The position numbers and the translations under genes are program-made. Shown one piece after another: positions 23,827 to 34,389 of a stretch of DNA of 64,000 nt. The DNA is from Sialis fuliginosa (lineage: Eukaryota > Arthropoda > Insecta > Megaloptera > Sialidae). The stretch lies in NCBI GenBank assembly GCA_961205875.1, contig OY540817.1, positions 11,381,001 to 11,445,000 on the forward strand. The letters are read 5' to 3'. The notes beneath the pieces were generated by a model. That model searched no databases, had not been told where the DNA came from, and saw nothing but the letters and a program-made list of their open reading frames with translations. Numbering within the stretch: position 1 is the stretch's first letter; each line of letters starts with the position of its first letter.

Positions 23827-24726
23827 TACAGGATGTTCTGTAAACATATCGACAAATTTTCAGGAGTTGTTGAAGACATCAAAAAAATGTATTTTTGTTA
23901 GTTAACTCATGTTCGCCAACGAGCCGTTTTAGCAGTAGAATAAAAGAAAGGATTCCATACAAAAATAATTGAAATTTTCTGAGGTTAAAAGTATTCTGAT
24001 CAAAAGTTGTAAAGGAGACAAACTATATATTGATTTTATGTTAATATTTATTTTTATTTTTATCTCCTAAAGCAGCGGTTCTTAAACTTATGTAGTCTAG
24101 GGATCTCTTTTTGAACAATTATTTTTCAGGGACCCCCTCCCTGACAGAAAGTTATAGAAGGTTGTTAGATACTAATTTATCACTGGTAAAAAGAGATGTA
24201 AAAGTACTTTTATTTATACCAAACATGTTTCACGGATCCGGTAAAAATTTCGCGGATCCTAGTTTAAGAACCGCTGTCTTAAAGGGTCAACTTAAAAAAA
24301 AAACTAGCAATGAATAAAAAGTGCTTCGAATAAGTCATTGAATACAAAGAAGATTTTTTTAGAATTTTCTGTGACATATTTTTTATTTCTTTAAATAATA
24401 ATAAATTTCTTTTAATTCTTTTCGACATTTTCTAAAAGTTCATCCTTTAGGAGATAAACATAGAATGTTTGGGTACCCTCTGGAGTAGAAATTATGGATT
24501 TCTGTTAGTGGCACTCATTACAACTTTTGATCAGCATACTTTGATCTATCATTTCTCCAAGTTAAAAAAAAATCAACCAAAATGTAAAATTCATTGTTTT
24601 TGTGTGGGGTCCTTTCTTTTGCTCTAATGCTAAAATGGCTCTTTTGCGGACTTGGGTTTATTAATGTTTATTAATGTCCTCGACAACTCCTGAAAGTTTG
24701 TCGGTATGTTTACGAGACATCCTGTA
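23827..24726. mobile_element. 900-bp TA-flanked element containing a nested hAT MITE
   Basis: Ends TACAGGATGTTCTGTAAACA and its inverted counterpart TGTTTACGAGACATCCTGTA, with TA outside both. The inverted similarity continues over ~50 bp ('caggagttgttgaag' against 'cgacaactcctg'). The hAT MITE at 24,073-24,276 is inserted inside. TA duplication suits Tc1/mariner-type movement. No transposase is seen. Confidence 0.7.
24073..24276. mobile_element. 204-bp hAT MITE nested in the TA element
   Basis: The ends CAGCGGTTCTTAAACTTATG and GTTTAAGAACCGCTG are inverted. The flanks TCCTAAAG (24,065-24,072) and TCTTAAAG (24,277-24,284) are an 8-bp duplication with one difference. Same family as 48,221-48,673. 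Confidence 0.75.
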
Positions 24727-24729
24727 TAT

Positions 24730-26855
24730 TATATTAAGAAAATGCCGTATGAGTGCGATAGACGATGGTTTACGCACGCATGTATGTTTATGTGTGTGTT
24801 TGTATGTTTGTATGTGTGTGGTTTACATTCACCAACAATGGATCTCAACCTGTTTGGAATCTTTAATAAGAGTGAGGTGTGTTAGATTGTGCGAATTATT
24901 TTTATTAGAGAAATTTTTATGGCTCATGTGTTCCAAAATCAGGGCCGACCTTAGTGAGCTTTGTGTCATCGGCGAGTTTTTGAAAATTATTCTAATAAAT
25001 TATTTAATTAAAATTAATAAAAAAATTATCAAAATTACGAATTTGAAAAAAATAAAAAAATATTAGCTACACAGTTTACAAGTTTTCTTCTAATTTTTTT
25101 TAAATTTTAATCCGTACTTCGGAATTTTATGGCAATAAAATTTCCGATTTTTTTTATAAGAAAAACTATTAGATTGCTTTAATGTTTCCAAATTACGATG
25201 CTTGAATTTAAACTGTTTTCTCCTGTTTTCGCCCTGCTCCCCCCTTCTTAAATCAAAAATAATATAGTTAATAATTTTACCATCAATCAACAGCTTGGTA
25301 TAAAAATTAAAAAAATACAAAAAGTGGTGCCTATCATTTTGGCTTGTATTCTCTCACTTTTGGCTTTCATAGAAATTATACACAGTAGCCAGTTAAACAA
25401 TTTTAGCTTCTGAGTGATCAAATAGTATATTGAGAAATAAAGTGAAAAGATATACTTAAAAATGACGATGAAAGATTTGAATATAATTAAAAAAAGACAT
25501 TAATTACACAGGTAGGTATTTCTTTTTGTGTTATAAAAATTATAATTTTATATTAGTGGGTAGCAACTACCTGTCCACAAAATTTCAGCTTCCTAGCTTA
25601 GACCGTTCTCAAGATAAGTTTGAGACAGGCAGACAGATACTAAGGTAAAAATATTTTTATGGCGCCAAAGAATCATTTTGATTATCGTCAAATCATAAAA
25701 TTCATGTAACAATTTTTATTATATTTTTAAACGTAGACATTCGCAGTTGATCATCTGTATAAACTATTTATTATTCCACGAGATGTTGGTCGAAACGTCA
25801 AAAGTGCAACGCGGAATAAAGCCAATAATAAAAAGTTTATACAATATTATTATAGTTAAAATCTATTCATTGTAATTTATTTAAATAATATAATTGTATT
25901 TGATGCTTCTTCAAATAAAACTATTTTATGTTCAAAAAACAAAACGAAAATTTAATTCGAAAATTAAAACTTTTTAAAATAAAAAATTGAACAAAAAACA
26001 CTTATGATTTAAAACAACAATCTTTCTGTTATGTATTTTTATTGTCAATTAATTTATTTTAAATGACAACTTATGTATTGTACATTCATTTGCTAAAATA
26101 CATACAAATAACAAATATTAAGGCGTTGTCCCCCTCCACATTGAATAACTTTTGATAAAAAAATATTTTCTGTAAGGAGCTTAATTTTCGAAATAAAAGT
26201 TCGTAACGTTTTATTTTGAACACCCGGTATATATTTACAGATCTTTAAAGTACTATGGAGAAGATTATGTTAAATCTTTATTGTACAGTATTCCTTCAAT
26301 TTTTTTCGCAAATAAACTTTATTGCATGTATGATAAAAATTTTATGGCTTATTTATATCTACTTTTTTATTGTAATATTAAATTTTAACTATGAAAATGT
26401 TCATTATCGGTGATATTAACACATATTTACTGATTTAAATCCAATGAATTTTTTTGAAAAACGTTTGTGAAAATAAATAAAAAATGTGATGTTTTTGTTA
26501 ATTATTTTCATAAATTTACTTACATAGTTTACTGCATGCTATAAATTCTTTCTGATGTTAGATAAAGCACTTTCATTTCTTAAATGACACAAATGTCAAA
26601 TATTTAAAATAATTCAAATAAGAAATAATTTACGTAAGTTAGCGATAGTAATGTAAATCCATTTGCTTTCTATTCATAATATTATTGTAATATATAACAT
26701 TTATCAATACATTTTTATTTTGCAGTATAATCATCTAGATAATGTTTAGTAGTCATCATTAATTTATTTAAAAATAATGTGTGATTTTTATTGTATCTAA
26801 TGTCAATTTTTAATTAGTTAAATTAACCCAATGTACCATAACATATATCTATGTT
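24730..26855. other. Intron DNA, microsatellites and small repeats
   Basis: A TG-rich microsatellite occurs at 24,778-24,822. A weak foldback at about 25,755-25,850 ('gtataaact' against 'agtttatac') surrounds 'gatgttggtcgaaacgtc'. A transposon-like end 'acacccggtata' lies at 26,220. A 130-codon + frame at 24,674-25,066 overlaps a MITE end and ends in poly-lysine-like low complexity, so it is not called. Confidence 0.4.
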
Positions 26856-26959
26856 TATATGAAAAAGTTAATAAATGAAGACATACCTGTTACCCATAAA
26901 ACTATAACTATGGTTAGTAAAACACAAATAAATATCAAAACAAAAAAAAAATATCTAAC

Positions 26960-27988
26960 CATGTGTGATCCGACTCTCCCCAAATATTTCATTTTGTCTT
27001 GTACAGTCGCCACTTGCTTTAGATACCACTCGCGAGTTTTTTCTATAGCGGCAAGTCCTTGCATCAACACATCCTTTTCTTGCTCAATTTGTTTCATCCT
27101 CTTCAACATGCTGTAATCAATACCGTTTTGCAGCGTGTGTCTCCGGGGTTCTCTTCTTCGCACGTTAGCTTTTTTCTGGTACAATCCAACCTGCATCTCA
27201 ACTTGAGCAGCAGGTTTTCCGTCTCCAGAACCTCTTCCGACTCTGGCATTGAATCCCTGCGTTTGCACACGCATCGCGTCGGCCACTTTAGCTTCCTGCT
27301 CCTGTGTGTTCATCATCAGTCCCATTTGCCAGTTTTGCAAAGCGGTCCTAATCTCAGCCCGATCTAGATTTCGCTGCTCGAGGCCCAGAGCTGATCTAGG
27401 CGGCTTTGGCGGTCCGTATAGTGTTTGTTTGTTGTTTATATTTGGTATTGGTTTAGTTGGCTCTGGAAGATTATCACTGTTCGAGTCCTTACGTTCGGTT
27501 AACAACTGAGGCATACTTAGGGCTCGTTGCTGTGGTAGGACATTGTTATGATGTACCGATGTTGCACTAGGCCAAGGTGGTTTGCTGGTCGCGCACTCGA
27601 TGTCCAATAAAGGAGCAGACGGAGGTCGAATAGGCTGCGTCGAACCTCCGCCACTTCCATTTAAATCAGTACTTCGTTGTTTAGTCACAGTTTGATGGCT
27701 GTTTCTGTTACTCTCGACTTGATTCCTCAATAAACATATTTTTAACCCGGCACAAAATCTTTCGAACGACAACAAACCATTGGGCGGCGTAACTTTCTGC
27801 AGACTCTCGATGACTCCCTTAGGCAATCCTTTAGTTCCGTCGTCCTGCCACCGTCTCTCAATGTCTGCGAACTGTACGAAGCCGGTATGTTTGTCATCCA
27901 TGATGTCGAACAGCGTGCGCATGGAGTTGACGAACTGTTTGGGCAGCGTGTCCAATGTCGAGGACGGCGTTACCGCGTGCTGCGACAT
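26960..27988 (-). CDS. SAPCD2: SAPCD2-like gene, first coding exon
   Basis: The exon starts at ATG 27,988, supported by an in-frame TGA seven codons upstream, and runs 343 codons to a phase-0 donor (ATG|GTTAGA) at 26,960. Residues about 17-93 match the conserved N-terminal region of SAPCD2, an EF-hand-like fold (FVNSMRTLFDIMDDKHTG, IERRW, LPKGVIESLQKVTPPNG, LLSFERFCAGLK). A low-complexity, proline- and serine-rich linker follows. Residues about 289-340 form the suppressor-APC coiled coil (LKRMKQIEQEKDVLMQGL, EKTREWYLKQVATVQDK). Known of the family: vertebrate SAPCD2 acts at the apical cortex and influences spindle orientation by interfering with the Galphai-LGN-NuMA complex. That role is inferred here, not shown. 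The donor GTTAGA is unusual but keeps frame with the next exon. Confidence 0.9.
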
Positions 27989-28133
27989 GCTGTTGTTGTT
28001 GCCAGTTCACTGCACTCACTACACACTGCTCGGTCGACGCGGCAGTTACCTGGCTACCCACACCACCACTGCAGGTGACCAGGTATGCGGCCGCTCGTGT
28101 CTGCAGGCACTGATTATGTTTGGTGACCTTCAT
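27894..28133 (-). other. Upstream ORF overlapping the SAPCD2 start codon
   Basis: An ATG at 28,133 opens a 79-codon frame that runs past the SAPCD2 ATG (27,988) in another frame and stops at 27,894. If the transcript begins upstream of 28,133, this frame could limit translation of SAPCD2. It contains a donor-like CAG|GTAACT near 28,048, so part of it may be spliced out. The predicted peptide has no recognised domain. Confidence 0.35.
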
Positions 28134-28139
28134 ATTTAA

Positions 28140-28240
28140 ATCTAGTACGTTGGTACGGCAGAGATTTGTTAACGTTTGAGTTGTCGCCTCGCTTCTTCAA
28201 GCGTAGGCAACTTTATTTACTTTGATGTTTAATTTTAGCA
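28140..28240 (-). promoter_or_regulatory. Probable 5' region of the SAPCD2-like gene
   Basis: GC content falls back to the AT-rich background upstream of about 28,230. The stretch just before the first ATG ('cttgaagaagcgaggcgaca' on the minus strand) is GC-richer and has no TATA box. The transcription start is not fixed. Confidence 0.25.
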
Positions 28241-30050
28241 TAATTTACATTTATAAGAATAAATCCCTCGACAAACTTTTTAATGATATATGTTTATCTA
28301 CATTCTACAGTATTATACACACCAATGTAATTAATGTAGTATATTAAATAAAACTATATATACCGTACTCTGGATTTATAAAATATCAATAAAGTAACAA
28401 AGTTAATTTTTTATCGATCGAACACAAATTCTATATTTTATTTATTGTCGACAAATTAAAAATAAATCACACGATAATTGTTTGTTAAGTGGATTTAATC
28501 GTTTAAACTTTTGAAAGACTCACATAATAATTTTTGACAACTTAAAATAGTTTATATACAGTTTTTAATATTGTTTTATCTAAATCAGTGAACATAATTG
28601 TCTCTTTAAACTTTAAAACAGTGATTCTGTTTTATTTTATCTGCTAAACAAAAGTTTGCCAATTTAAACATAAAATATAAATCTTTGACACACTAATAAG
28701 TTGAGTGCCATTGCAAAGGTCTCTGGATCTGACAAAGCAATGCTAATTATGTTTACTTTTACAAAGTTCACTCGATCAAATTGTTGTGGTAAAGGGCAAG
28801 GATCCGTATAGAATATAAATTAACAATTTATTGGGGTTTCGTTTTGTGATATAACAATGTCTAGCATCTTTGATTTTATATAAAATGTAATTTAATAGTA
28901 ACTCAGATTTTATTATAAAATTATAAATGTTTTTTGTATGTTTTTTTTTTTTTGTTTTCATTTTGACAGTAATGTGCTAAAAGAAGTATAGTATTAAATA
29001 TTTAAATAAAATTGTTATTTCTACTTTGTAAATCGTATAATATTCGCTAAAAATTTAGTTATTAAATATTTTTTACTGGAAATAAACTCATAAATTTAAC
29101 AAATGATATTTTTATTTTTATTCAATTTATAACGAGGAAAACAAATAAGTACTGATAAAATTATTTCTCAACAGTAAAACTGTCAGTCAATACAAAAGGC
29201 ATATAGAAAATTATTTAAAAAATTAATTAGCGAACATTTGAATGTATCTTTTTAATGTAATTAAACTAAAAAAATTTGGAGCAAATTACAGTCGGTTCAA
29301 AAGGGTCTAATATAATCTAATATTTAACATTTTTTTTGTTTTTCATCGTTATGAATTGAATAAAAATTAAAATACCCTTTTTAAAATTGTGTTGAAAAAT
29401 GTAGAAAAACTTTTATAAACGCACATTGAAGTAGCAACTTTCACAATTTGTTTAATTAATAAATATCGTACGTTTTGTTGACTCTTTACAAGCACGCAAA
29501 GTCAAAGTAACAAAAAAATTTTTTTTTGAAAAAAGAATTTTGAAGCTGAAGTTTAACACATAACAAACAGGTTTGGCTTAAATAAATTAAATACACCCTT
29601 TCAAAATTTGTAAAAATAATATGTTTTTGTTTATCATAGTTTGCTTTTACCTCCACGTAAAATAAATGAAATATAAATCTGGAAAAAAGCATTGCAAAGT
29701 ATAGAGATTCCAAACTCTTTTTTACCACAGTTACAGAGCTTTGAATATTAATATTTTTTTTCTATAAATAATTAAATACCTTAATTATTTTTATGAGTGT
29801 AGTTACGGGAATGTTAATAAAAAATAATGTGCAATATTTTCATTGTGGATTTTATTGATAATGCATTTATTTAAACACGCAGGATTGGTAATAAAAGGAA
29901 GGAATACTTGGAAATGATACATATAAGATAATGTAATTATAAAAATAATTTATTACATGTATGATACAATTATTATATTATATTGCAAGTTAATATAAAG
30001 ATAATATAACTATAAACTACTTCTATACATCCTTTGGCTGGAATCAGACA
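28240..30050. other. Intergenic DNA between the two genes
   Basis: Very AT-rich. Only short frames in low-complexity sequence occur, and no terminal inverted repeats or exons were found. It separates the 3' end of gene A from the 5' end of the SAPCD2-like gene. Confidence 0.5.
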
Positions 30051-30056
30051 TTTATT
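30051..30056 (-). terminator. Polyadenylation signal AATAAA for gene A
   Basis: AATAAA on the minus strand lies about 115 nt downstream of the stop codon at 30,170. It is the first good hexamer after the stop. Confidence 0.5.
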
Positions 30057-30169
30057 TTTTAAGAATAAATGAAATTAAATAGACATTATGTACAATAAAA
30101 TAAAGAATTAAAAAATAATCAATTGACTTCGTAAAATGACGATATTTGTTAAGTTAAATGTTGGTCAAC

Positions 30170-30229
30170 CTAACAATGAGATTCTGCAGGTGGTATTCCT
30201 AACTGCTGCTGAACTCGCTGTTCTATTTG
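30170..30229 (-). CDS. Gene A (four-pass membrane protein), last exon
   Basis: The acceptor 'tgtccacag' precedes 30,229 in phase 0. The exon encodes QIEQRVQQQLGIPPAESHC and a TAG stop at 30,170-30,172. Joined to the previous exon (ending HERNKEIQR) it completes a charged, glutamine-rich helix likely to form a short coiled coil at the extreme C terminus. It is too short to be found as an open frame on its own; the call depends on the splice sites and frame agreement. The intron to the preceding exon is only 115 nt (30,230-30,344). Confidence 0.8.
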   Translation of the reverse strand, partial: QIEQRVQQQLGIPPAESHC

Positions 30230-30344
30230 CTGTGGACATTGAAAATGAATATTATTTATAAAATGTATTAATGTATAATTATAAGAAATGTATTAGAAAA
30301 AATAGATAGTATGTTTGTATTAGTAAACTGATAAAAATGCTTAC

Positions 30345-31961
30345 CCTTTGTATTTCCTTATTTCTTTCATGCCTAGCAAGCAATTCAACGTCACTGAGAT
30401 GTGCTAAACTCTCTGATTTAAAAATGGCACCTTCTAAATCTGGTGGTAGTTTTGGCATCATAGCCTTTTTCTTACGAAGTAATGATTTTACATTCCATAC
30501 TGCGTTTGCTGTAGTCCCTAATGAAGGGCGTCTATCTAAATTACATTTTTCATCTCTATTAGATTTCAAATCTATTCTGTCTATTGTCTTGGCACGTTCT
30601 CCTTCAATGGTAAATATATTATTCCTTTCTCTGGTATCCACAGTGCCAGTGTTTGAACAAGGAGCACTGAAAGCATTCATCTGTCGCATTTCAGTATCTT
30701 GTTTACTGCCATTGAGGTTCACCAGAGTAACAGATCTTCTTTTGAGTTCCTTATTCTCTTGTTGTGGTGACGAAAACAGAGAAATAACCGCGGATGTTTT
30801 GGTATTCGTGATTGAACATGCCATAGCGCGGCCTAGATCTGACGAGCTACCGTTGACTGACGGCGAGTTGGACCATCCCTTGATGTTATGAGTGGGGGAG
30901 CTGTACCCCGATGTGCTCTGCGAATCACTGCACAGAACAACAACAGAAGTACGCTTACCGTGTACAAGTGTAGGTGTCTTGTCAACTGCAACCACGCACT
31001 CGGTCATGGGCGACGTGAGCTCGGCCAGCGACCCCACGGCGCTCAGCGTCTTCTCACTCTCGCTGGCGTCACTATGTCTCCACACCGCAACTACTTTAGA
31101 CCCGCCGACTCGGCCCTCGCTCGACCTGCAAGGCTCCGATGGCGTGTCTATCGTGTTGGGACTCTCCAGGTCTTGAATCAACTGGAGAGCGGCTTCCAGT
31201 TCTTTTGAAAATTCGGCATCGCTGCTTTTCGCGTCGGTTCTGGAAGAGTCTTGCCGACTGCTTCCAGCAGTTCGATCGGATAAACTCTCGCTAGTGCTCG
31301 GAGGTGATTTATTATTCGTAGTAGAAAACTTATCTTTTTTCTTCGATATGAACTGTTGTTCTAGTTCCAGCATTAGTGACGCATATTGTACTTTTTCGCC
31401 GACTGGCGGACGATCGATATGACTCGGTACCGGAGAAGGCGTTAACCGATCTCTCTCCGAAACGGCTGTGTTTAATCGCGATCTATACGTCACAGGTTCA
31501 GTCAGTCTTTCCAAACATTCATAAATTCTTGGCGCATTGCTGTGAGCCAAACTGGATTGCGAAGAGCTTGCCGAGAGAATATTCGGGGACGGTGTTCTCG
31601 AGAAGCTCTTCATATTATTTATCTTTCTATTGGTAGTGTTCCCATTACTGTCATCAGACGCTTCTTCAATATGCACAACGGGATTCGATAAGACCATAGA
31701 CTCGTCGAGACACCTGACCGAACCGTTGGTCAGATCGCACTTGAGGAACGCGTGCTTTCCGGTAGAGCCGATAGAGGACCTCTTTCCGAGCGTGCTTCCG
31801 TTGCCGTCGTTCATTTTGAGATACGGCGACGTCTCGTAGTGGTTAGGGTCCAGGCTAGGCGCAGCGTCCGCCTCGAACACCCACGACTGAGCGTACGCAT
31901 TGTACACACTACTGCCGCCACTCTTGCTGCCTTGCTGCTTTGGCACGGAATTGGTTTTCGG
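30345..31961 (-). CDS. Gene A, large cytoplasmic-tail exon
   Basis: A 1617-nt exon (539 codons, phase 0 at both ends). The acceptor 'attcttacag' precedes 31,961 and the donor GTAAGC follows 30,345. It starts PKTNSVPKQQGSKSGGSS, so the apparent GTG 'start' further in is not an initiation site. The tail is rich in Ser, Thr and Asn and looks largely disordered. Recognisable patches are NAYAQSWVFEADAAPSLDP near its N-terminal side, an acidic EFSKELEAALQLIQDLESP helix mid-way, and a C-terminal conserved-looking block (AMMPKLPPDLEGAIF, SLAHLSDVELLARHERNKEI). No enzyme motif and no PPxY motif is seen. The organisation suggests a scaffold or trafficking tail on a membrane anchor, by inference only. 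Confidence 0.85.
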
Positions 31962-32446
31962 CTGTAAGAATAAATTTAATTAACGACATGTTACGTCACT
32001 TCAATGTCAACATGCTCTATTGTTTTATTATTTATGAATTATTTTTAATGTATGCGTGAGTGTGCATTACTAATTAAGAATGTGTAATATAACAAAATAA
32101 TATTGCAGACGTATTAATTTTTTATTTGCATTAATTTATTTTTAACTAGGTAATCAATCTTTTAATTAATTTAATAAAAATACGAAAACGTTAAAGAATG
32201 AAAATGATAACGTTTTTTTTAATAATATTAAAACATCAATATAATACATATATAATGAATAAAATTAGCAAACCCTGAATAGACCGTTTAATGTAATATA
32301 TTATATGCATATGAAATTTATCACAGTAATAAAAGAATAAGAGTTCCTTATTCTCAGTGTGAATGAAAGACATGAATATTGCACAACAACATTAATGACA
32401 CAACTACATTTATTGCACGGAAAGGAGGGGAAGATGTGTGACTTAC

Positions 32447-32610
32447 CCGAGGAATTATATATTCTATATCCGACACTTGCTCGTGGGAACCTTTGTTTTT
32501 TCTCTTCTCGCTCCTCAACTTGGCTGCTTCCATAGAGCAGTAAGATAACTGGCTGTCGAGAAAGGACGTGATAATCAATGCTGCTGAGCAGATTCCGGTT
32601 GTTAACCGTC
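32447..32610 (-). CDS. Gene A, exon with fourth membrane segment
   Basis: 164 nt. The acceptor 'ttatttgtag' joins in phase 1 and the donor GTAAGT (CGG|GTAAGT) leaves in phase 0. It encodes RLTTGICSAALIITSFLDSQ, a hydrophobic segment long enough to cross the membrane. This is followed by a basic cytoplasmic-type stretch (EAAKLRSEKRKNKGSHE) and SDIEYIIPR, leading straight into the tail exon. The positive charges after the segment favour a cytoplasmic C terminus. The first glycine codon is split with the exon at 34,086-34,299. Confidence 0.85.
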
Positions 32611-34085
32611 CTACAAATAAGAAAACAATCAGTATGCGCATACCTTTATTACGTCTCAATGTGTTATTTGTAATGATGATCGGCTTGGTTACATCATTTC
32701 GTGTTTTTTATAAGTTGTATCATGATTCTGCTATTTGTGTACGTATTATTATTTATTGCTGAAGAAAGTGTTGGGCGTTTATGGAGATAATGAATAATTG
32801 ACCGCAGTTTCGTATTTATTTTGAAATGTAGAAACATCAATAATATTATTCTTTGGGAAATGCAAATAAATGCATATACTGCATAAACCTTAGGATTATT
32901 ACTAGAGATTTATTTCGTAAAAATGCATTTATTGTAATTTTTATTACATATCTCCATCGTTTTCAGAAAACTGGTTTGATTGAACACAATTTGAAAACAA
33001 CTATTACCTTTCCAACTATTTTAAAACTATTTGCGACACTTTTTACTGCCTCGTTTGCACTAATTATTATTAAATCGTAAAAAAGCTATTTTCCGAAACA
33101 AAAATTCAACTACATAGTAACTATTTCATTCAAAATAACAACTATTTTTCCAATATCTAATTATTACGTTTATACATATACTGTGTATACTAATTCCATA
33201 TCTCATTCAGTGATTGTCAACATAAACTGTATTTTAGACTGTTAAATATATAATTTTTTTCAACTAACCCGAAATTTCACATTCCTTCATATTATAAGAT
33301 TTCCCACGGGAATGTTGATACTAATCAGCTGCCATTTTCAAACGGATGCTGTTATTGAAAAAACAAAAATAGCGTTGAAAAACAGAAAGTCTGCCTTTTT
33401 TAATGGGTAGGTTTAAATAAAATTTAATAAAATGTTTGTGCATCAATTTCTTTTATTGATGAAAAATATTCTAAAATAATCGATATATCTGTAAAAAAAA
33501 ACACGAAGGTAACGCATAAGTTTAAATAAATAATGAGTTATAACCTTTTTAGTATGGTTTCACTCTTAACTTTATGTTTTCCGTATTTAATACGAAACCT
33601 TCTACATCTACAAGAATTGCCATACACTTTTACTCTCGAAAAGAAGCACTTTTCGAGAGTAAAAGTCAGAATATTTATTTTGACGTGCACGTACTTGCTT
33701 CTACCATATATAGACCGACTAAAATTGCAGATTCTCCTCTTTTCAACGCAATTATTGTTTTTTCAATAACTGCATCCATTTGAAAATGACAGCTGATTAT
33801 TTTCAACACCTTTTTTGAAGAGGACAAAAGGGTACTTATAAAAAAAAATTTTTGAAGAGCAAAAAAAGCTTGTTGACTCACCGCGCCAGCCCCCCCTTAG
33901 CCCTGGATGCCCAAGCTAGAGCTCAGTTACCCCCCTCACCTCTCATGGGGGCCATGAGACAGAGCATCAAATTTCTACTCGATGTTTGTTGTTCATATAA
34001 ATTAACTATATATAATTAGTTATGGGTATCTCTTAGTTACAGTTTACGACGACGAATAATAATTATAATAATAATATCGACTTAC
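32611..34085 (-). other. Gene A intron with one delimited MITE
   Basis: 1.48 kb between two gene A exons. It holds the TA-flanked element at 33,324-33,797 and otherwise AT-rich DNA. A GC-richer run at 33,880-33,960 ('gcgccagcccccccttagcc') is unexplained. Confidence 0.6.
33324..33797. mobile_element. 474-bp TA-flanked MITE with internal 17-bp hairpin
   Basis: The ends ATCAGCTGCCATTTTCAAAC and GTTTG-type inverted sequence (...CCATTTGAAAATGACAGCTGAT) carry ~60 bp of inverted similarity. TA stands outside both ends (33,322-33,323 and 33,798-33,799). A perfect 17-bp inverted pair with a 5-nt loop ('cttttactctcgaaaag', 33,627-33,665) lies off-centre inside. Confidence 0.7.
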
Positions 34086-34299
34086 CATAGTAAATGAGCG
34101 GATACATGTCCTCGTCATCGTCCGCCTCCTCGTGCTGCGTCGTGTCCACTGTGACAAGGAAGCGCCACTCTGTGAGAAGCGCGTTCACGACACTCACAGC
34201 TAGCACCGTCACTGCGAGGTATAGAAGCGTGGCTTGTCGCCGCGCGGTGCGCCGCATGAAGCATGCTACCATGCCGCCAGCGATACCCGCTACCACGTT
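34086..34299 (-). CDS. Gene A, exon with second and third membrane segments
   Basis: 214 nt, phase 0 acceptor ('ttatttccag') and phase 1 donor (TATG|GTAAG). It encodes NVVAGIAGGMVACFM, a glycine-rich hydrophobic segment completed by the previous exon. A short basic turn (RRTARRQ) and the hydrophobic LLYLAVTVLAVSVVNALL follow. An acidic loop (EEADDDEDMYPLIYYG) leads to the fourth segment. A basic turn between segments 2 and 3 and an acidic loop between 3 and 4 fit cytoplasmic N and C termini. The layout resembles small four-pass families with long tails such as ENTREP/FAM189 or CD20-like proteins, but I see no motif that settles it. Confidence 0.85.
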
Positions 34300-34389
34300 C
34301 TGGAAATAAGTTTAAATTATGTGTCGATTTAATGCAAATTTGATTGTGCATTTTGGATAAATAAGGACATATTATAATTTATGTTTACG

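Larger units (their letters stand above)
14981..26959 (-). other. 12 kb intron of the SAPCD2-like gene
   Basis: Lies between the two SAPCD2 exons and holds at least nine transposon copies, listed separately, plus AT-rich filler. Stretches 15,740-16,150, 16,400-17,120, 17,280-17,840, 19,150-20,480 and 20,940-22,650 show no gene and no bounded element. Runs of G or C occur near 19,573-19,605 beside 'cattggcgtcgctagg', which looks like a transposon end without a partner. Confidence 0.75.

Noticed and set aside
24674-25066. 130-codon + strand open frame
   Set aside because: It starts inside the right terminal repeat of the 23.8-24.7 kb element, crosses a TG microsatellite and ends in poly-lysine-like low complexity.
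26859-28139. + strand and second-frame minus-strand frames over the SAPCD2 exon
   Set aside because: Shadows of the real exon. Only the upstream ORF at 28,133 is kept, because of its position before the start codon.
30337-31967. Several 69-184-codon + strand frames opposite gene A
   Set aside because: They mirror the GC-rich, stop-poor coding exon on the other strand and have no coherent domain or splice context.
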